Assembly (NCBI GenBank): GCA_963931865.1
Contig: OZ007511.1
Location: forward strand, 14,018,774-14,082,773
Direction of reading: 5' to 3'
Length of the DNA: 64,000 nt
Source: Axinella damicornis
Taxonomy: Eukaryota; Porifera; Demospongiae; Axinellida; Axinellidae
Shown in pieces: positions 13,345 to 22,152 of this stretch. The notes beneath the pieces were generated by a model. The model worked only from the letters and a program-made list of their open reading frames with translations. It made no database searches and was not told where the DNA came from. Within the stretch, counting starts at the first letter, position 1. Every line of letters starts with the position of its first letter. A program made the translations under genes and the position numbers.

Positions 13345-16300
13345 TGTGTGTGTGTGTGTGTGCGTGTGTGTGTGAGAGAGTGTGTGTGTGTGTGTGAGAG
13401 TGTGTGTGTGAGAGTGTGTGTGTGTGAGAGTGTGTGTGTGTGTGTTGTGGGGGGGGGGGGGGAGTTATGCATGTGTGTGTGGCTGTATTGCACACGCACC
13501 TCATCCATGAGTGTGCTGTACTGGCTGGAGTGTGTGGTGGGCATGGCTGGTTCAACTGCCATCTCCGGAAGGGACTGCGTAGGCCTGAGTCAGAAGAGGA
13601 AGAGTTCCTGAACTGGCAGCTAATGACATCCATTGTCCAAACATTGTATTTCATATCATATCAGGAGTCCATAGCGTGTGTAATCTTTTGTATGGGGACA
13701 TGGTGATGTAGGATATAGCACGGTATGCACAGTGATGCTATATGGGAGGACCCTCTCCTGGAGGTGGAATACACTAGTATGTATGGTACGGACCTGATGT
13801 GTGTTTCTGTATTGTTGTGTTCCGGTAGTGTGTGTGCGGTGGGGAGTGGAGGGGGACGCACGGCCACAGAATGGTGTCGCCGGTGAGGCTGTGATGGTTT
13901 CAAGCGTGGCACCATAGGTAGTCCATCCATCTCACCGCCACCATCCTCCTCCTTGCCCTCCACCTCCTCCTCACCGACAGACTCAAGGAGCACCTCAGAG
14001 GGTGGCACCTTCCTTTCCTCCTCCTCCCTCTGCCACACCCCCTCTTCCCCTCCCAATTCCACCTCCTCCTTACGATGGGCTCTCACCGCGAGAACTCTGG
14101 CACCGACCGGAATGCAGGACCCAGCAACCTGTACACCAGACCAAACAGACAGTTCACCCACACAAACTACCCTCCCTCATTCCCAGGCCACACCCACTTC
14201 CAGTTTGTTTCTACATACTGAAGACTGTTTGCATGCTCCTACCTTGGTCTGTGTTTCTCCTCCCCCGTCCCTCCCCCCTCCTCTTCCCGGCTTCTCCCCC
14301 GTCCCCATGGGTGGGTGTCTGGTAGTGAGGGAAGAGGTGAGACTGGATAGTGGACGGATGGAGGCTCAGCTTGGGTGGGGCGGGGCTCCAGAGAAGGCTG
14401 TGGAAGAGAACAGGTGAGAGTAAGTACATATACGCACACATACACACACACACTCACATCATACCTGCACGGGTCTTTCACCACCTCCAACTTGGTCCCA
14501 CTAACTAACAAACCATTAGCAATGTCAGCTTTCAAATTACTCCTCTGAGTCAATCTTGGTGCTTTCAGTGGCCTACGCTGTTGTTGTTGTTGCAGGAGCA
14601 ACTGTTGTTGATGTTGTTGCTGTTGTTGTTTTTGTTGTTTTTGTTGTTGTTGTTTTTGTTGTTGTTGTTGTGGCAACAGTAGCTTGGTGGCTGCAGGGTT
14701 GGAATACTCAAGTGTGTTGGGTGGGACACAAGCTGACGACACCTGAACCTCTCCCTTCACAGCTCCTAGCCCAACCTACACAGGATAGGAGAGGAGTTAG
14801 GCAATCAGTCCCCCTCCATGGAAAACCAGGGGCAAGAAAAATTTGTACCTCTCTCCTCCCTCTCCTCTTCTCCTCTCGGCTGGTGTGACTCCTCCGTGAG
14901 ATCACCTGGAGTGGGATGGGGAGCTGTGGGGAGAGGGGCTCTGTGCAGAAGTGGTGGATGCTGGTAGGGAGCTGGAGGAGTGGAGGGAGGGAGGGAGGGA
15001 GGGAGGGAGGGAGGGAGGGAGGGAGGGAGGGAGGGAGGGAGGGAGAGGAGGGAGGGAGGGAGAGGAGGGAGGGATGGAGGGAGGGAGGGAGGGAGGGAGG
15101 GAGGAGGGAGGGAGGGAGGGAGGGAGGGAGGGAGGGGGAGGGATGGGGAGGAATGGGAGGAGAGAGGGAGGGAGGGAGGAGGGAGGGAGGGAGGGAGGGA
15201 GGGAGGGAGGGAGGGCCGGGAGGGAGGGGAGGGGGGAGGGAGGAGGGAGGGAGAGAAAGAGGTGAGGGAGGACACTTATTGAAAGCTTGTGTGTTGACCA
15301 TAGTTGCATACCAGAGTATTCTTGTCAGCAGACCATGTTGAGAGGAACACAACCTTCTGATTGGACTTGCTCGACTCTTTCACACCGAATTGAGTGTCTC
15401 TTTCTTCCTCAACTCTCGTCTCCTTCACCTTTGTCCCTTCCACCTTCTCCTCTCTCCCTTCCACCTCTCTCCCCTCCACCTCTCTCCCCTCCACCCTCAG
15501 AATGTCCTCAAGGGTCACAGGTCGTGAGGAGAAGGCGAGAAACTCCTGTGGAAGAAAAACACTTTCAGTGACATTCGTACCATAAGACACCCCCTGCTCA
15601 TGGAGAAGTGAATACAAGATACACTGTATGTTTGGCATAGCCAGACCCCACTCCGTGTCAGGATGGAGGGTGGCATGGCCTGGGAACTACCACTTGTCAA
15701 CTCACAGCTAGGTTCTCTTGAGGAATAGGTCCTCTTCCAGGCTCTAACAAGTGTGCCATAGTGGACTGAACGTCACTGGGACCTCCACCACTGCTATGGG
15801 GGGGGGGGGGGGGGGGGGGGGGGGGAGGACACCACACTTATAATTAGCTCCTTTCCCGCATCCATAACTGAAATACCAAAACAAAATTACCAGGTATGTA
15901 CTATACACACTGTTGATCAAGACCGTACCGTCCGTCTTTGGTGGGTGTATCACCCTCCCTGTCATCCGCAAGGAGTCCTGGGAATGGAACATCCAGCTCA
16001 GTGTCTTCCATGGCAGCCGGGTCAGTGGAGTCTACTCCGACTTCTGGCACTGTCACGGTCTCTGTCTGTGTCCCAACATTGTCCGAACTCTCCAGCAGCG
16101 GTGACAGTCGTCCATCGGAGGTAATCGTGTCTTCAACCCCTCGCTCCAGATCACCGGACTCCTGGATATCATATCTGGTCTCAAATCCCAGTGAACTGAC
16201 AGACACACCTGTCTGCGTACGTTCATCCATCTTATTATCGCCCTCAATTATTTCATCTATGGAGGATGCTGCCATCTTGATGGTGGCAGGGAGAGACGCA

Positions 16301-19300
16301 AACGTGTAACTGCCGACACTGGCAGAGGCTAGCAGAGTGGAGGCGGACTGCAAGGGAGGGAGGGAGGGCAACGGTTCAGGGATGGAGGAATCAAGATCAT
16401 GCTGAGAGCTGGAAAAGGTACTCCCTCCCTCTTCTTCAGATTTTAGCAAACTGAAAGACTGGGCTTGAGACGGAAGTGAAGAGGGCATTCTGAAACTGGA
16501 AAGGCTTCTGGAAAAGGGTGAGCTGAATCTCTCACTGCAGGAGTCAGCTTGCAAGGTACTGGAGTCGAAACTTGAAGACTCAGAGTTGGAAGACAGTGGC
16601 CGTCTTTGGGTGGCCAACTCTACCAATGAACTGGAACCAGGACCCAGGGAATGGATCTCCTGGGAATGGAGCTCCTGGGAATGGAGCTCCTGGGAATGTG
16701 AGTGGAATGGAAGTTCTGAGGCTGTAGATTGCGACATTGATGTTGCAGTCAGACTGACACCAGATATTACAGCCTCAGATTCACGTGGTTTGGTGGGGAG
16801 TGGAGCATACACTTCTGCCTGACTGGCCAGTGTATCACCCTCCCTCTGGAGTGGTAGTCCCTCTGTGACTGATGTTACTGATGTTACTGATGTGGGACAG
16901 GCCTCACCCTCTAGTACTGCAGTACTCCCTCCTCCACTCTGATTTTGATCACTGAGGTCCGTGGGATGGAGCTCTGGGGATTGCAACCCTGACTCCTGAT
17001 CACTGAGGTCTGGGGGATGGAGCTCCGGGGATTGTAACCCTGATTCCTGATCACTGAGGTCCGTGGGATGGAGCTCTGGGGATTTTAACCCTGACTCCTG
17101 ATCACTGAGGTCCATGGGATGGAGCTCTGGGGATTGCAACCCTGACTCCTGATCACTGAGGTCCATGGGATGGAGCTCTGGAGATTGCAACCCTGATTCC
17201 TGATCACTGAGGCCCGTGGGATGGAGCTCTGGGGATTGCAACTCTGATTCCTGATCTGTGTGCTCATCAACTGACGTCTCAGATCCACTCTGCAGGTCAC
17301 TCATTGATTGCAACTGACTTTGTTTTCCCTGCCCGCAAGAGGCGCTATCGTCAGCTAAGATTCTGTCTGATGAGCTGCGGTCTAAAGGCTCTGAACTGAA
17401 TCTCATGTCAATTTCCAGCGTAAGAGCAGTCGACTGTGGATGTGAAGTCAGTGCAGCTACCTCACTGTCACCGTCACTCCCTCCCACCCTCACCCCTCCC
17501 CACTCATCCTCAGAGTGCTGCAGTTGCGAGCTGGATGCTGACACAAATCGTCCAGACCCGTTGCCCTCAACTACTGACAAGCTGCTGCTACTCTGGACGC
17601 TGTCCCTGGTCTTGCTGGAAACACTAGCGCCACTGCTGGCCTGCAGGGACGGTAGACTTTGACCTTTCATCTCTGACCCCCGACCCCTCGTCACTGGGGT
17701 GGTAGATGCAGTGGTTGTAGCTCGACTGTCCACCTGCATGTAGTCAGCGTGAGAGATGATATACCTCTGATAGCTTGTCTCCGACTCACCCGTGGTGGCC
17801 TGGGATATCGAACGAGCGGGCTTCGCTTCCCTGCCCTTTGGCTGTGGAGGTTGGTCAGGCTGACTTGCGATGGCTTTGAGCAGCCTGGGTGGCTCTCTTG
17901 GAGCATACTTAACAGGTACACTTGCAACCGCAAATGATTTCTTCCCAGACGTATCGACAGTCATTATTTGCGATGGCGGGTTCTTTTTCTGCCGCTTTGC
18001 ACCCTCTTGAGTGGAACCAGCAATGGTTGTCCTTTTAGCATTAACAGAACGTTTTTGAGATGGGTGTGAGCACGAGGGCTCCAACTGTGGCTATTAGGAG
18101 GGGATGAAGAACATGAGGTTGCTGACACCGGACAGCATGTGAATCATTGTAGTAATGATTTGGATGCGCTGTACCAGTCCTGGTACACTGAGATCACTGA
18201 AATTACACAATCCGTGATTTCACTGGCCCATAAAATGAGGTATGTTTTTGTGCACATTTTGGAAACCATTTTCTACCAAATATGATTTTTACATAAAAAA
18301 TCTTGGAATTAAACTTAAACTTATAGCACTCCTGTTCTATAGGGTGACTGATGTCCAACTTCTGCCAAAAATGGACCAATGAACTAAAAATTGGTACTGG
18401 GAATAGACATGGAAGACAACGTTGCACCAGGTACGGTGAATGAGATATGAAACTGGGGATTGTGCCATTGTGGTCAGCATAAAAAGAGCTTTCAAATGAT
18501 GTCCTTAAAATGATTTTTAATCAGAGTCACATTTTTGCCAAAAATCGCAGTCAACCAAAGGCTATAATCCATGGTTTTTTGTGATTTTGGGTCAAAATTC
18601 AACCAACAGCAAAATGGACACCATTGGAAAGCTCCATTCATTCTGATCACAATGGTCCAAATCCCAGCTTCATATCTCATTCCTAGCCAGAGATACCTAG
18701 CATATTAGCTGTATGCCTAGCCTCGTTCCCAGGCCTTCTACACTGCCAAATTCCGATCACTTGCAGTATGTTTTGCACACTGTAAACGATCAAAACTGGA
18801 GGTCTACATCCAATACAGCTCTGTCTCCAAGCGATTAAACTGTGGCTGTGGTGTGTAGCCAGGGGGAAGGTTTGAGCACTTTTCTTCACTGAACATTCCT
18901 CGTTCATTGTCCTGGTGGAACTCTACAACTACATCTAAATGCCCCAGTCTCAACAGTCCTGGAAAGGTGTCGTTGAACATGGTTGCATGGTGGGAATACA
19001 CCTGCAGTGCTTACCAACCTCTACAGTAACGATATGATGATGCAATTTGACATCACGGATGAAGATTCATACCATACCTGAGAGGGAGGTCTTGGTGAGT
19101 GCACCCCACCAGCCTGCAGCTGTGGGACCTGTTTAGCATAACGCTCCAGCAATGCCTGAAGTGAGACAGCAGTGCTGGGGTTACTGCGTGCAGTGAGACA
19201 GCAGTGCTGGGGTTACTGCCTGCAGTGAGACAGCAGTGCTGGGGTTACTGCGTGCAGTAAGACAGCAGTGCTGGGGTTACTGCGTGCAGTGAGACAGCAG

Positions 19301-20519
19301 TGCTGGGGTTACTGCGTGCAGTGAGACAGCAGTGCTGGGGTAACATGCAGTAAGACAGCAGTGCTGGGGTTACTGCATGCAGTGAGACAGCAGTGCTGGG
19401 GTAACATGCAGTGAGACAGCAGTGCTGGGGTTACTGCGTGCAGTGAGACAGCAGTGCTGGGGTAACATGCAGTGAGACAGCAGTGCTGGGGTTACTGCGT
19501 GCAGTGAGACAGCAGTGCTGGGGTTACTGCGTGCAGTAAGACAGCAGTGCTGGGGTTACTGCATGCAGTGAGACAGCAGTGCTGGGGTAACATGCAATAA
19601 GACAGCAGTGCTGGGGTTACTGCGTGCAGTGAGACAGCAGTGCTGGGGTTACTGCGTGCAGTGGGACAGCAGTGCTGGGGTTACTGCGTGCAGTGAGACA
19701 GCAGTGCTGGGGTAACATGCAATAAGACAGCAGTGCTGGGGTTACTGCGTGCAGTGAGACAGCAGTGCTGGGGTTACTGCGTGCAGTGAGACAGCAGTGC
19801 TGGGGTTACTGCCTGCAGTAAGACAGCAGTGCTGGGGTTACTGCGTGCAGTGAGACAGCAGTGCTGGGGTTACTGCGTGCAGTGAGACAGCAGTGCTGGG
19901 GTTACTGCGTGCAGTGAGACAGCAGTGCTGGGGTTACTGCGTGCAGTGAGACAGCAGTGCTGGGGTTACTGCATGCAGTGAGACAGCAGTGCTGGGGTTA
20001 CTGCGTGCAGTGAGACAGCAGTGCTGGGGTTACTGCGTGCAGTGAGACAGCAATGCTGGGGTGATAGCCTCGCTCCCAGGCTGTCTCTGCTGAACTCTGC
20101 TGCTTGCAATGGTATACCTTCAGCCAATTGGCTGGCTCAGGCATGCATACCCTCCTTTTGAACTTTCCGATGCTGTAATGTTAACCTGCTGCTAGAGAGC
20201 AGCCTTGCTAATCACTCACCCACCCGTTAGGTCAGTGGGTTTCACTCTGCAAGCTTGCAAACTCCTGTGATACAACAGCTTCAGGTAGGGTAGATATCTG
20301 AACACTTGCGTGCAAGCCTCTGCTTAGAGAGTTGAGTTTTGATAATAAGCTAATATCAAAATTACTAGCTATAATTCTTTGCAGCCATGTAGATCATCCC
20401 ATCATACAACCAGTTGTCCCACCAACCAACCAGGCCAGTGACCCACCTTGCTCTTGATTGCGTCCAACTCTCTCCTCAACTGCAGCTCCTGGCGCCTGCT
20501 ACTGGTAAACTTGTGAGCC
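1..20519 (-). CDS. Large TPR-repeat protein, possibly TTC6-like (3' end outside window)
   Basis: I reconstruct at least 28 short exons with GT/AG borders, read right to left. The order is: a charged helical start (20519-20447), [12 protein letters not shown] exon (ending about 19080), a 2.1-kb exon (18084-15929), then 15793-15706, 15545-15312, 14775-14465, about 14399-14244, 14128-13794, 13607-13500, exons near 11.1, 10.9, 10.5 and 10.2 kb, 10043-9944, and finally TPR exons from 9769 down to 70. Exon phases agree where tested. The first half is Ser/Pro/Gln-rich and probably disordered; the second half is a long TPR superhelix, which normally serves as a protein-binding scaffold. A long low-complexity N-terminus plus a C-terminal TPR array resembles animal TTC6, but I cannot confirm orthology. 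The true start codon was not found: a Met-initiated reading at 20791-20682 does not join in phase. The promoter probably lies between 20520 and 20838, shared head to head with the PIG-Q-like gene. Confidence 0.7.
70..4580 (-). CDS. C-terminal TPR exons of the large TPR gene
   Basis: Exons with clear acceptor and donor sites: 4580-4474 ([20 protein letters not shown]), 4287-4185 ([20 protein letters not shown]), 3725-3628 ([20 protein letters not shown]), 3227-3114 ([20 protein letters not shown]), 2075-1868 (two repeats, one with [20 protein letters not shown]), 1501-1427 ([20 protein letters not shown]), 1188-1136 ([17 protein letters not shown]), about 893-811, 550-425 ([15 protein letters not shown]) and about 283-70 ([16 protein letters not shown]). 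The recurring A..DF..AI.LDP....A pattern is the TPR helix pair. Nearly every exon carries about one repeat, typical of TPR genes built by exon duplication. The coding sequence continues past the left edge, since the exon ending at 70 has a splice donor and no stop. Introns here hold simple tandem repeats and hairpin elements. Confidence 0.75.
1264..1347. mobile_element. Hairpin element of the TTCCCAGGCC family
   Basis: Left arm ATTCCCAGGCCTTCTCACCC, right arm its complement GGTGAGAAGGCCTGGGAACG, with a short loop holding a second palindrome (GCAAGCGACGAGCGCTTG). Related arms recur at about 4729-4778, 34706-34797, 52869-53455 and 59338-59404. Confidence 0.6.
2307..2514 (-). pseudogene. Frameshifted relic of a small zinc-ribbon (UPF0547-like) protein
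   Basis: On the minus strand two overlapping frames carry complementary halves of one Cys motif: [11 protein letters not shown] in one and [18 protein letters not shown] in the other. Together they resemble the CPxCG...CxCGHxF pattern of small UPF0547-type zinc ribbons, with a frameshift between them. Neither frame alone gives a whole domain. It lies in an intron of the TPR gene. The match is short and based on pattern only. Confidence 0.3.
5334..5941. mobile_element. Non-autonomous DNA transposon with CAGTGGCGGATC termini
   Basis: The left end reads CAGTGGCGGATC and the right end GATCCGCTACTG, which are inverted repeats with one mismatch; GAAAGGGGGGTT motifs lie just inside both ends. No transposase ORF is visible, so it is a MITE-like element of about 0.6 kb in a TPR-gene intron, directly beside the beta-trefoil gene. 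Confidence 0.6.
5964..6446 (-). CDS. Intronless beta-trefoil (fascin/ricin-B-like) three-repeat protein
   Basis: A 160-residue ORF starts at an ATG ([13 protein letters not shown]) and ends TGA. It is made of three repeats of about 53 residues, each with [10 protein letters not shown], then [11 protein letters not shown], then EKFKL or EKFKI. Three such repeats with G.YLR.DG and a terminal E.F.L strand are what a beta-trefoil looks like; the GPYEKF ending recalls the GPWE.F motif of fascin-like and ricin-like trefoils, which bind sugars or actin. There is no signal peptide and no membrane segment, so it is likely cytosolic or non-classically secreted. It has no intron and lies inside an intron of the TPR gene, on the same strand. 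Near-perfect repeat conservation suggests recent internal duplication or selection. Ligand unknown. Confidence 0.7.
   Translation of the reverse strand: MSIPSGTYTLESVQFPGVYLRMDGTGVTASVGPGGGTVNCQFGAGPYEKFKIDCVDSCNYSIESVKFPGVYLRMDGNGVTAFVGSGGGTVNCQFGAQSHEKFKLMYNGGDYSFSVQSVQFPGVYLRMDGKGVDAFSGSGGGTVNCQFGAGPYEKFKLKSA
7420..7590. repeat. 41-bp tandem repeat, about four copies
   Basis: Units of about 41 bp containing TATGAAGAATGGGCTGATTA and GGGAATCTGACCTGGCTAG follow one another. The surrounding stretch 6600-8590 otherwise shows no gene I can support. Confidence 0.75.
8590..10043 (-). CDS. Middle exons of the large TPR gene (start of the TPR array)
   Basis: Exons: 10043-9944 ([20 protein letters not shown]), 9769-9662 (36 codons ending [12 protein letters not shown]), 9561-9524 ([12 protein letters not shown]), 9172-9105 ([19 protein letters not shown]) and 8652-8590 (21 codons, [20 protein letters not shown]). 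Joined, these read as TPR helices ([21 protein letters not shown]). Each border has a consensus acceptor and donor. One further upstream exon near 10190-10133 ([15 protein letters not shown]) joins in style. The intron between 9172 and 9524 contains a long (TG)n tract at about 9190-9260. Between 8590 and 4580 I see only weak minus-strand exon candidates (near 7000-7090 and 6750-6800), so one or more TPR exons may be missed there. Confidence 0.6.
9185..9262. repeat. (TG)n microsatellite
   Basis: Uninterrupted TG dinucleotides within an intron of the TPR gene. Confidence 0.9.
9835..9960. repeat. 60-bp tandem repeat next to a TPR-gene exon
   Basis: Three units with TTGTTCCTCAGTGGTAGAAG and TTGTTGTTTG steps. 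The last unit overlaps the 3' end and donor of the exon 10043-9944. Confidence 0.7.
10420..15545 (-). CDS. Low-complexity middle exons of the large TPR gene
   Basis: Visible exons: 15545-15312 ([20 protein letters not shown] then VEGRE repeats), a short one near 14930-14850 of uncertain frame, 14775-14465 (polyglutamine stretch, KQQQQ units), about 14399-14244 (Pro/Glu-rich), 14128-13794 (Glu/Gly-rich then [20 protein letters not shown]), 13607-13500, short exons near 13246 and 13114, about 11170-11112 ([17 protein letters not shown]), 11037-10899 ([20 protein letters not shown], ending FMLAQGAR) and about 10530-10438 ([20 protein letters not shown]). The last one is the most conserved-looking part, with Trp-rich sequence just before the TPR array. 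Introns hold (GGGA)n and poly-G arrays. The exons at 11.1 and 10.9 kb are present again at 12.0 and 11.9 kb. Confidence 0.5.
10571..12186. repeat. Direct duplication of about 0.7 kb around an N gap, including two exons
   Basis: Sequence 10571-11286 recurs as 11498-12186 with almost no substitutions; only poly-G length and the number of GGGAGAAGAGTGCAGGG units differ. The 200-N gap 11287-11486 lies between them. The exons [15 protein letters not shown]... and RAQRARELL... occur in both. This may be a real tandem duplication or a gap-flanking assembly duplicate. Confidence 0.8.
12870..13190. repeat. Poly-G and (GGGA)n tracts
   Basis: Poly-G runs at about 12870-12902 and 13157-13189, with (GGGA)n between 12905 and 13037, in introns of the TPR gene. 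Confidence 0.9.
14980..15260. repeat. (GGGA)n-rich array
   Basis: Almost 300 bp of GGGA units with few interruptions in an intron of the TPR gene; it gives spurious long ORFs on both strands. Confidence 0.9.
15706..18084 (-). CDS. Large disordered exon pair of the TPR gene, first copy
   Basis: The exon 18084-15929 encodes about 718 residues. It begins after an AG acceptor with TTG (Leu), not with a start codon: the preceding exon ends PRPPSQ in phase 0 and this one continues [12 protein letters not shown]. The sequence is Ser/Gln/Pro/Glu-rich. At 16940-17260 it carries about seven copies of an 18-residue repeat ([17 protein letters not shown] type; 54 bp), a coding minisatellite. The donor at 15929 joins to 15793-15706 ([20 protein letters not shown]) and then to 15545. 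Near-identical copies of both exons lie at 29621-27484 and 27356-27269 because of the segmental duplication. No enzymatic domain is visible. This copy is the one still connected to the downstream TPR exons. Confidence 0.65.
18420..18690. mobile_element. Foldback element (copy 1)
   Basis: Arms GGGGATTGTGCCATTGTGGT and CACAATGGTCCAAATCCCAG are imperfect inverted repeats around a centre with AAGGCTATAATCCATGG. Copies lie at about 29960-30215 (duplicated with the block) and 60100-60590 (an independent insertion in an MCM9 intron). No ORF. Confidence 0.55.
19140..20061. repeat. Minisatellite of about 32 bp carrying 3' splice-site-like motifs (copy 1)
   Basis: About 29 units of GTTACTGCGTGCAGTGAGAC plus AGCAGTGCTGGG, with a short variant lacking part of the unit (GGGTAACATGCAGTGAGAC). 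On the gene strand each unit reads as a pyrimidine-rich stretch followed by CAG, and the array directly abuts the acceptor of the TPR-gene exon that starts GCATTGCTGGAG at about 19155. Confidence 0.9.
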
Positions 20520-20838
20520 CTGCATACAGGTAAGATTCATCAGAGATCACACTCAGTGGGTGGGTGTGCAAGTTCAGTAGTATAAAAGTAGTGGGTGGAG
20601 AGCATGCAATCATCTTCACAGACGTTGGGGATGCTCCTCATTCTACACTTGCAGCATGCAGTTGTCTTGCAGTGCTGACATACCCAAAGGATGCCATGAC
20701 TTCTCTCTTCTTTCCTTGCCGCCTGCAGATCAGCTATGACATACTCACAAATTCGATCGGGTGCTATATGGATACAATACGATGACGTCATAATTATGTA
20801 TTGCCATGCCCACGTGGTGTAGCTGGAGCAGACCAGCG

Positions 20839-21843
20839 ATGGAGGCTGCTTTTGCGACAGTGTACGAGCGCAACCTGTTCTACCAGCAAGTCAGTTTCAA
20901 GTGGAGAAGCTTCCTCCATCTCAGAACCACTGTAGGGGCGCTGCAGCGTGGTAGAGACGGATGGCTGCGTAACATGTTGTTCATCATAGCCTTCTGCCTT
21001 ACACACTTGCTGGACTTCGTCTTCGGATGTGGTCTGTTGGTGCTGGTGGTGAGGTACAACCTCCACGAGATGCTCGGGGTGGCTATATCCACGTACACCC
21101 TGACGATGCTCCGGTGGACGGAGCAGCTAATCCAGTGGCTCATGGGCTACCCTGGTGGCCTCAAACTAAACCCGCCTCTGGACCACTTCCTGGGAACCCG
21201 GTTCCTGACCATTTTACACTTTTGGGAGTACTTTTATTCAGACTTTATAGCCCGCTACCTCACCAATATCATTTCACTCGTCTTCCTCCTTGCCCCGTTT
21301 GGTGTCACATTCTCCCTCGCTGCCCTCCACGACTTCCTCAAGTTCCTCAACCTATGTCTCATATGCTTCTTCATCTTCTCAAATCGCATATTCATGCTAC
21401 AGGTATCAGCACTCAATTCCCTTGCAAGACTATTCATGGGGAAAAAGTGGAATGTTTTACGCAAACGAGTCGACTCGTGCGACTATGACACCAGCCAGCT
21501 GTTGATGGGGACCATCCTCTTCACGATTCTGCTGTTCCTGCTCCCAACAACTGGGATGTATTTCCTCATTTTCCTTCTGCTACGACTGCTGCAGTTCAGT
21601 GTTCAGTTCACGGTGAGGTTGGCCGCTGTGGCAGCTAACAATGTTGCTGCATTCTGCTGGAGAAGACTTCAATCTGAGCTCAGCAGTCCATCCATCTCCA
21701 GTCTGAAGATTGTACACAGTCACTGTATGCTAAGGGGACAGACAGACCAGACCAACGTGAGGATACTCTGGAACGGAAGAACACACACTGTGAGGCAGAT
21801 CCAGGCAGTCATCCTGCTGCACTCCACCAGCAGCGTCCTGTAG
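20839..21843 (+). CDS. PIGQ: PIG-Q/GPI1-like subunit of GPI-GlcNAc transferase, copy 1
   Basis: A single exon of 334 codons from ATG (MEAAFATVYERN) to TAG. PIG-Q is the scaffold subunit of the ER enzyme that adds GlcNAc to phosphatidylinositol, the first step of GPI-anchor synthesis. Family hallmarks are visible: GGLKLNPPLDHFLG, then GKKWNVLRKRVDSCDYDTSQ and LFTILLFLLPTTGMYFL, with at least five hydrophobic segments (about residues 36-62, 130-185, 215-275). Against animal PIG-Q the N-terminal 200 or more residues are absent. The upstream 300 bp hold the probable promoter shared with the minus-strand TPR gene, so the short form could be genuine, or 5' exons may lie elsewhere. I chose this ATG because it is conserved in copy 2 while upstream sequence is not. 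A poly-A signal candidate (AATAAA) lies near 22082. Confidence 0.8.
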   Translation: MEAAFATVYERNLFYQQVSFKWRSFLHLRTTVGALQRGRDGWLRNMLFIIAFCLTHLLDFVFGCGLLVLVVRYNLHEMLGVAISTYTLTMLRWTEQLIQWLMGYPGGLKLNPPLDHFLGTRFLTILHFWEYFYSDFIARYLTNIISLVFLLAPFGVTFSLAALHDFLKFLNLCLICFFIFSNRIFMLQVSALNSLARLFMGKKWNVLRKRVDSCDYDTSQLLMGTILFTILLFLLPTTGMYFLIFLLLRLLQFSVQFTVRLAAVAANNVAAFCWRRLQSELSSPSISSLKIVHSHCMLRGQTDQTNVRILWNGRTHTVRQIQAVILLHSTSSVL

Positions 21844-22051
21844 GAAGTTTGCTCTTCAAATGACCCTACTTTGCATCATCCCATGCTCAAGCTCACTGCA
21901 GGAGTGTGGCCCTTGTAAATCATGCCTATTCTGCAGCCTGTATTCAGGCTAGTATTTGTTCACAAAATATTCATGCCCACTGTGTTTACAAGTTCAATTC
22001 AATGTTCTCAGTCTCGTTCCCAGAACATTTTTCCGCACGGGAACGAGACTA

Positions 22052-22082
<31 letters not shown>

Positions 22083-22152
22083 ATAAAATAAAAAAAATTT
22101 TTGACATACTCACCTCCTACATCAGTACACAACAACAAAACATACAACTCTA

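Noticed and set aside
14805..15352. Long Pro/Ser or Gly/Arg/Glu ORFs on both strands
   Set aside because: Products of the (GGGA)n array.
19140..20061. CRISPR-like array
   Set aside because: Units are contiguous with no unique spacers, and the DNA is animal nuclear; it is a minisatellite.
20540..20791. First exon of the TPR gene (RICEYVIADLQAARKEER)
   Set aside because: The donor phase does not fit the exon at 20519 and the frame is broken in copy 2, so this is more likely untranslated or promoter sequence.
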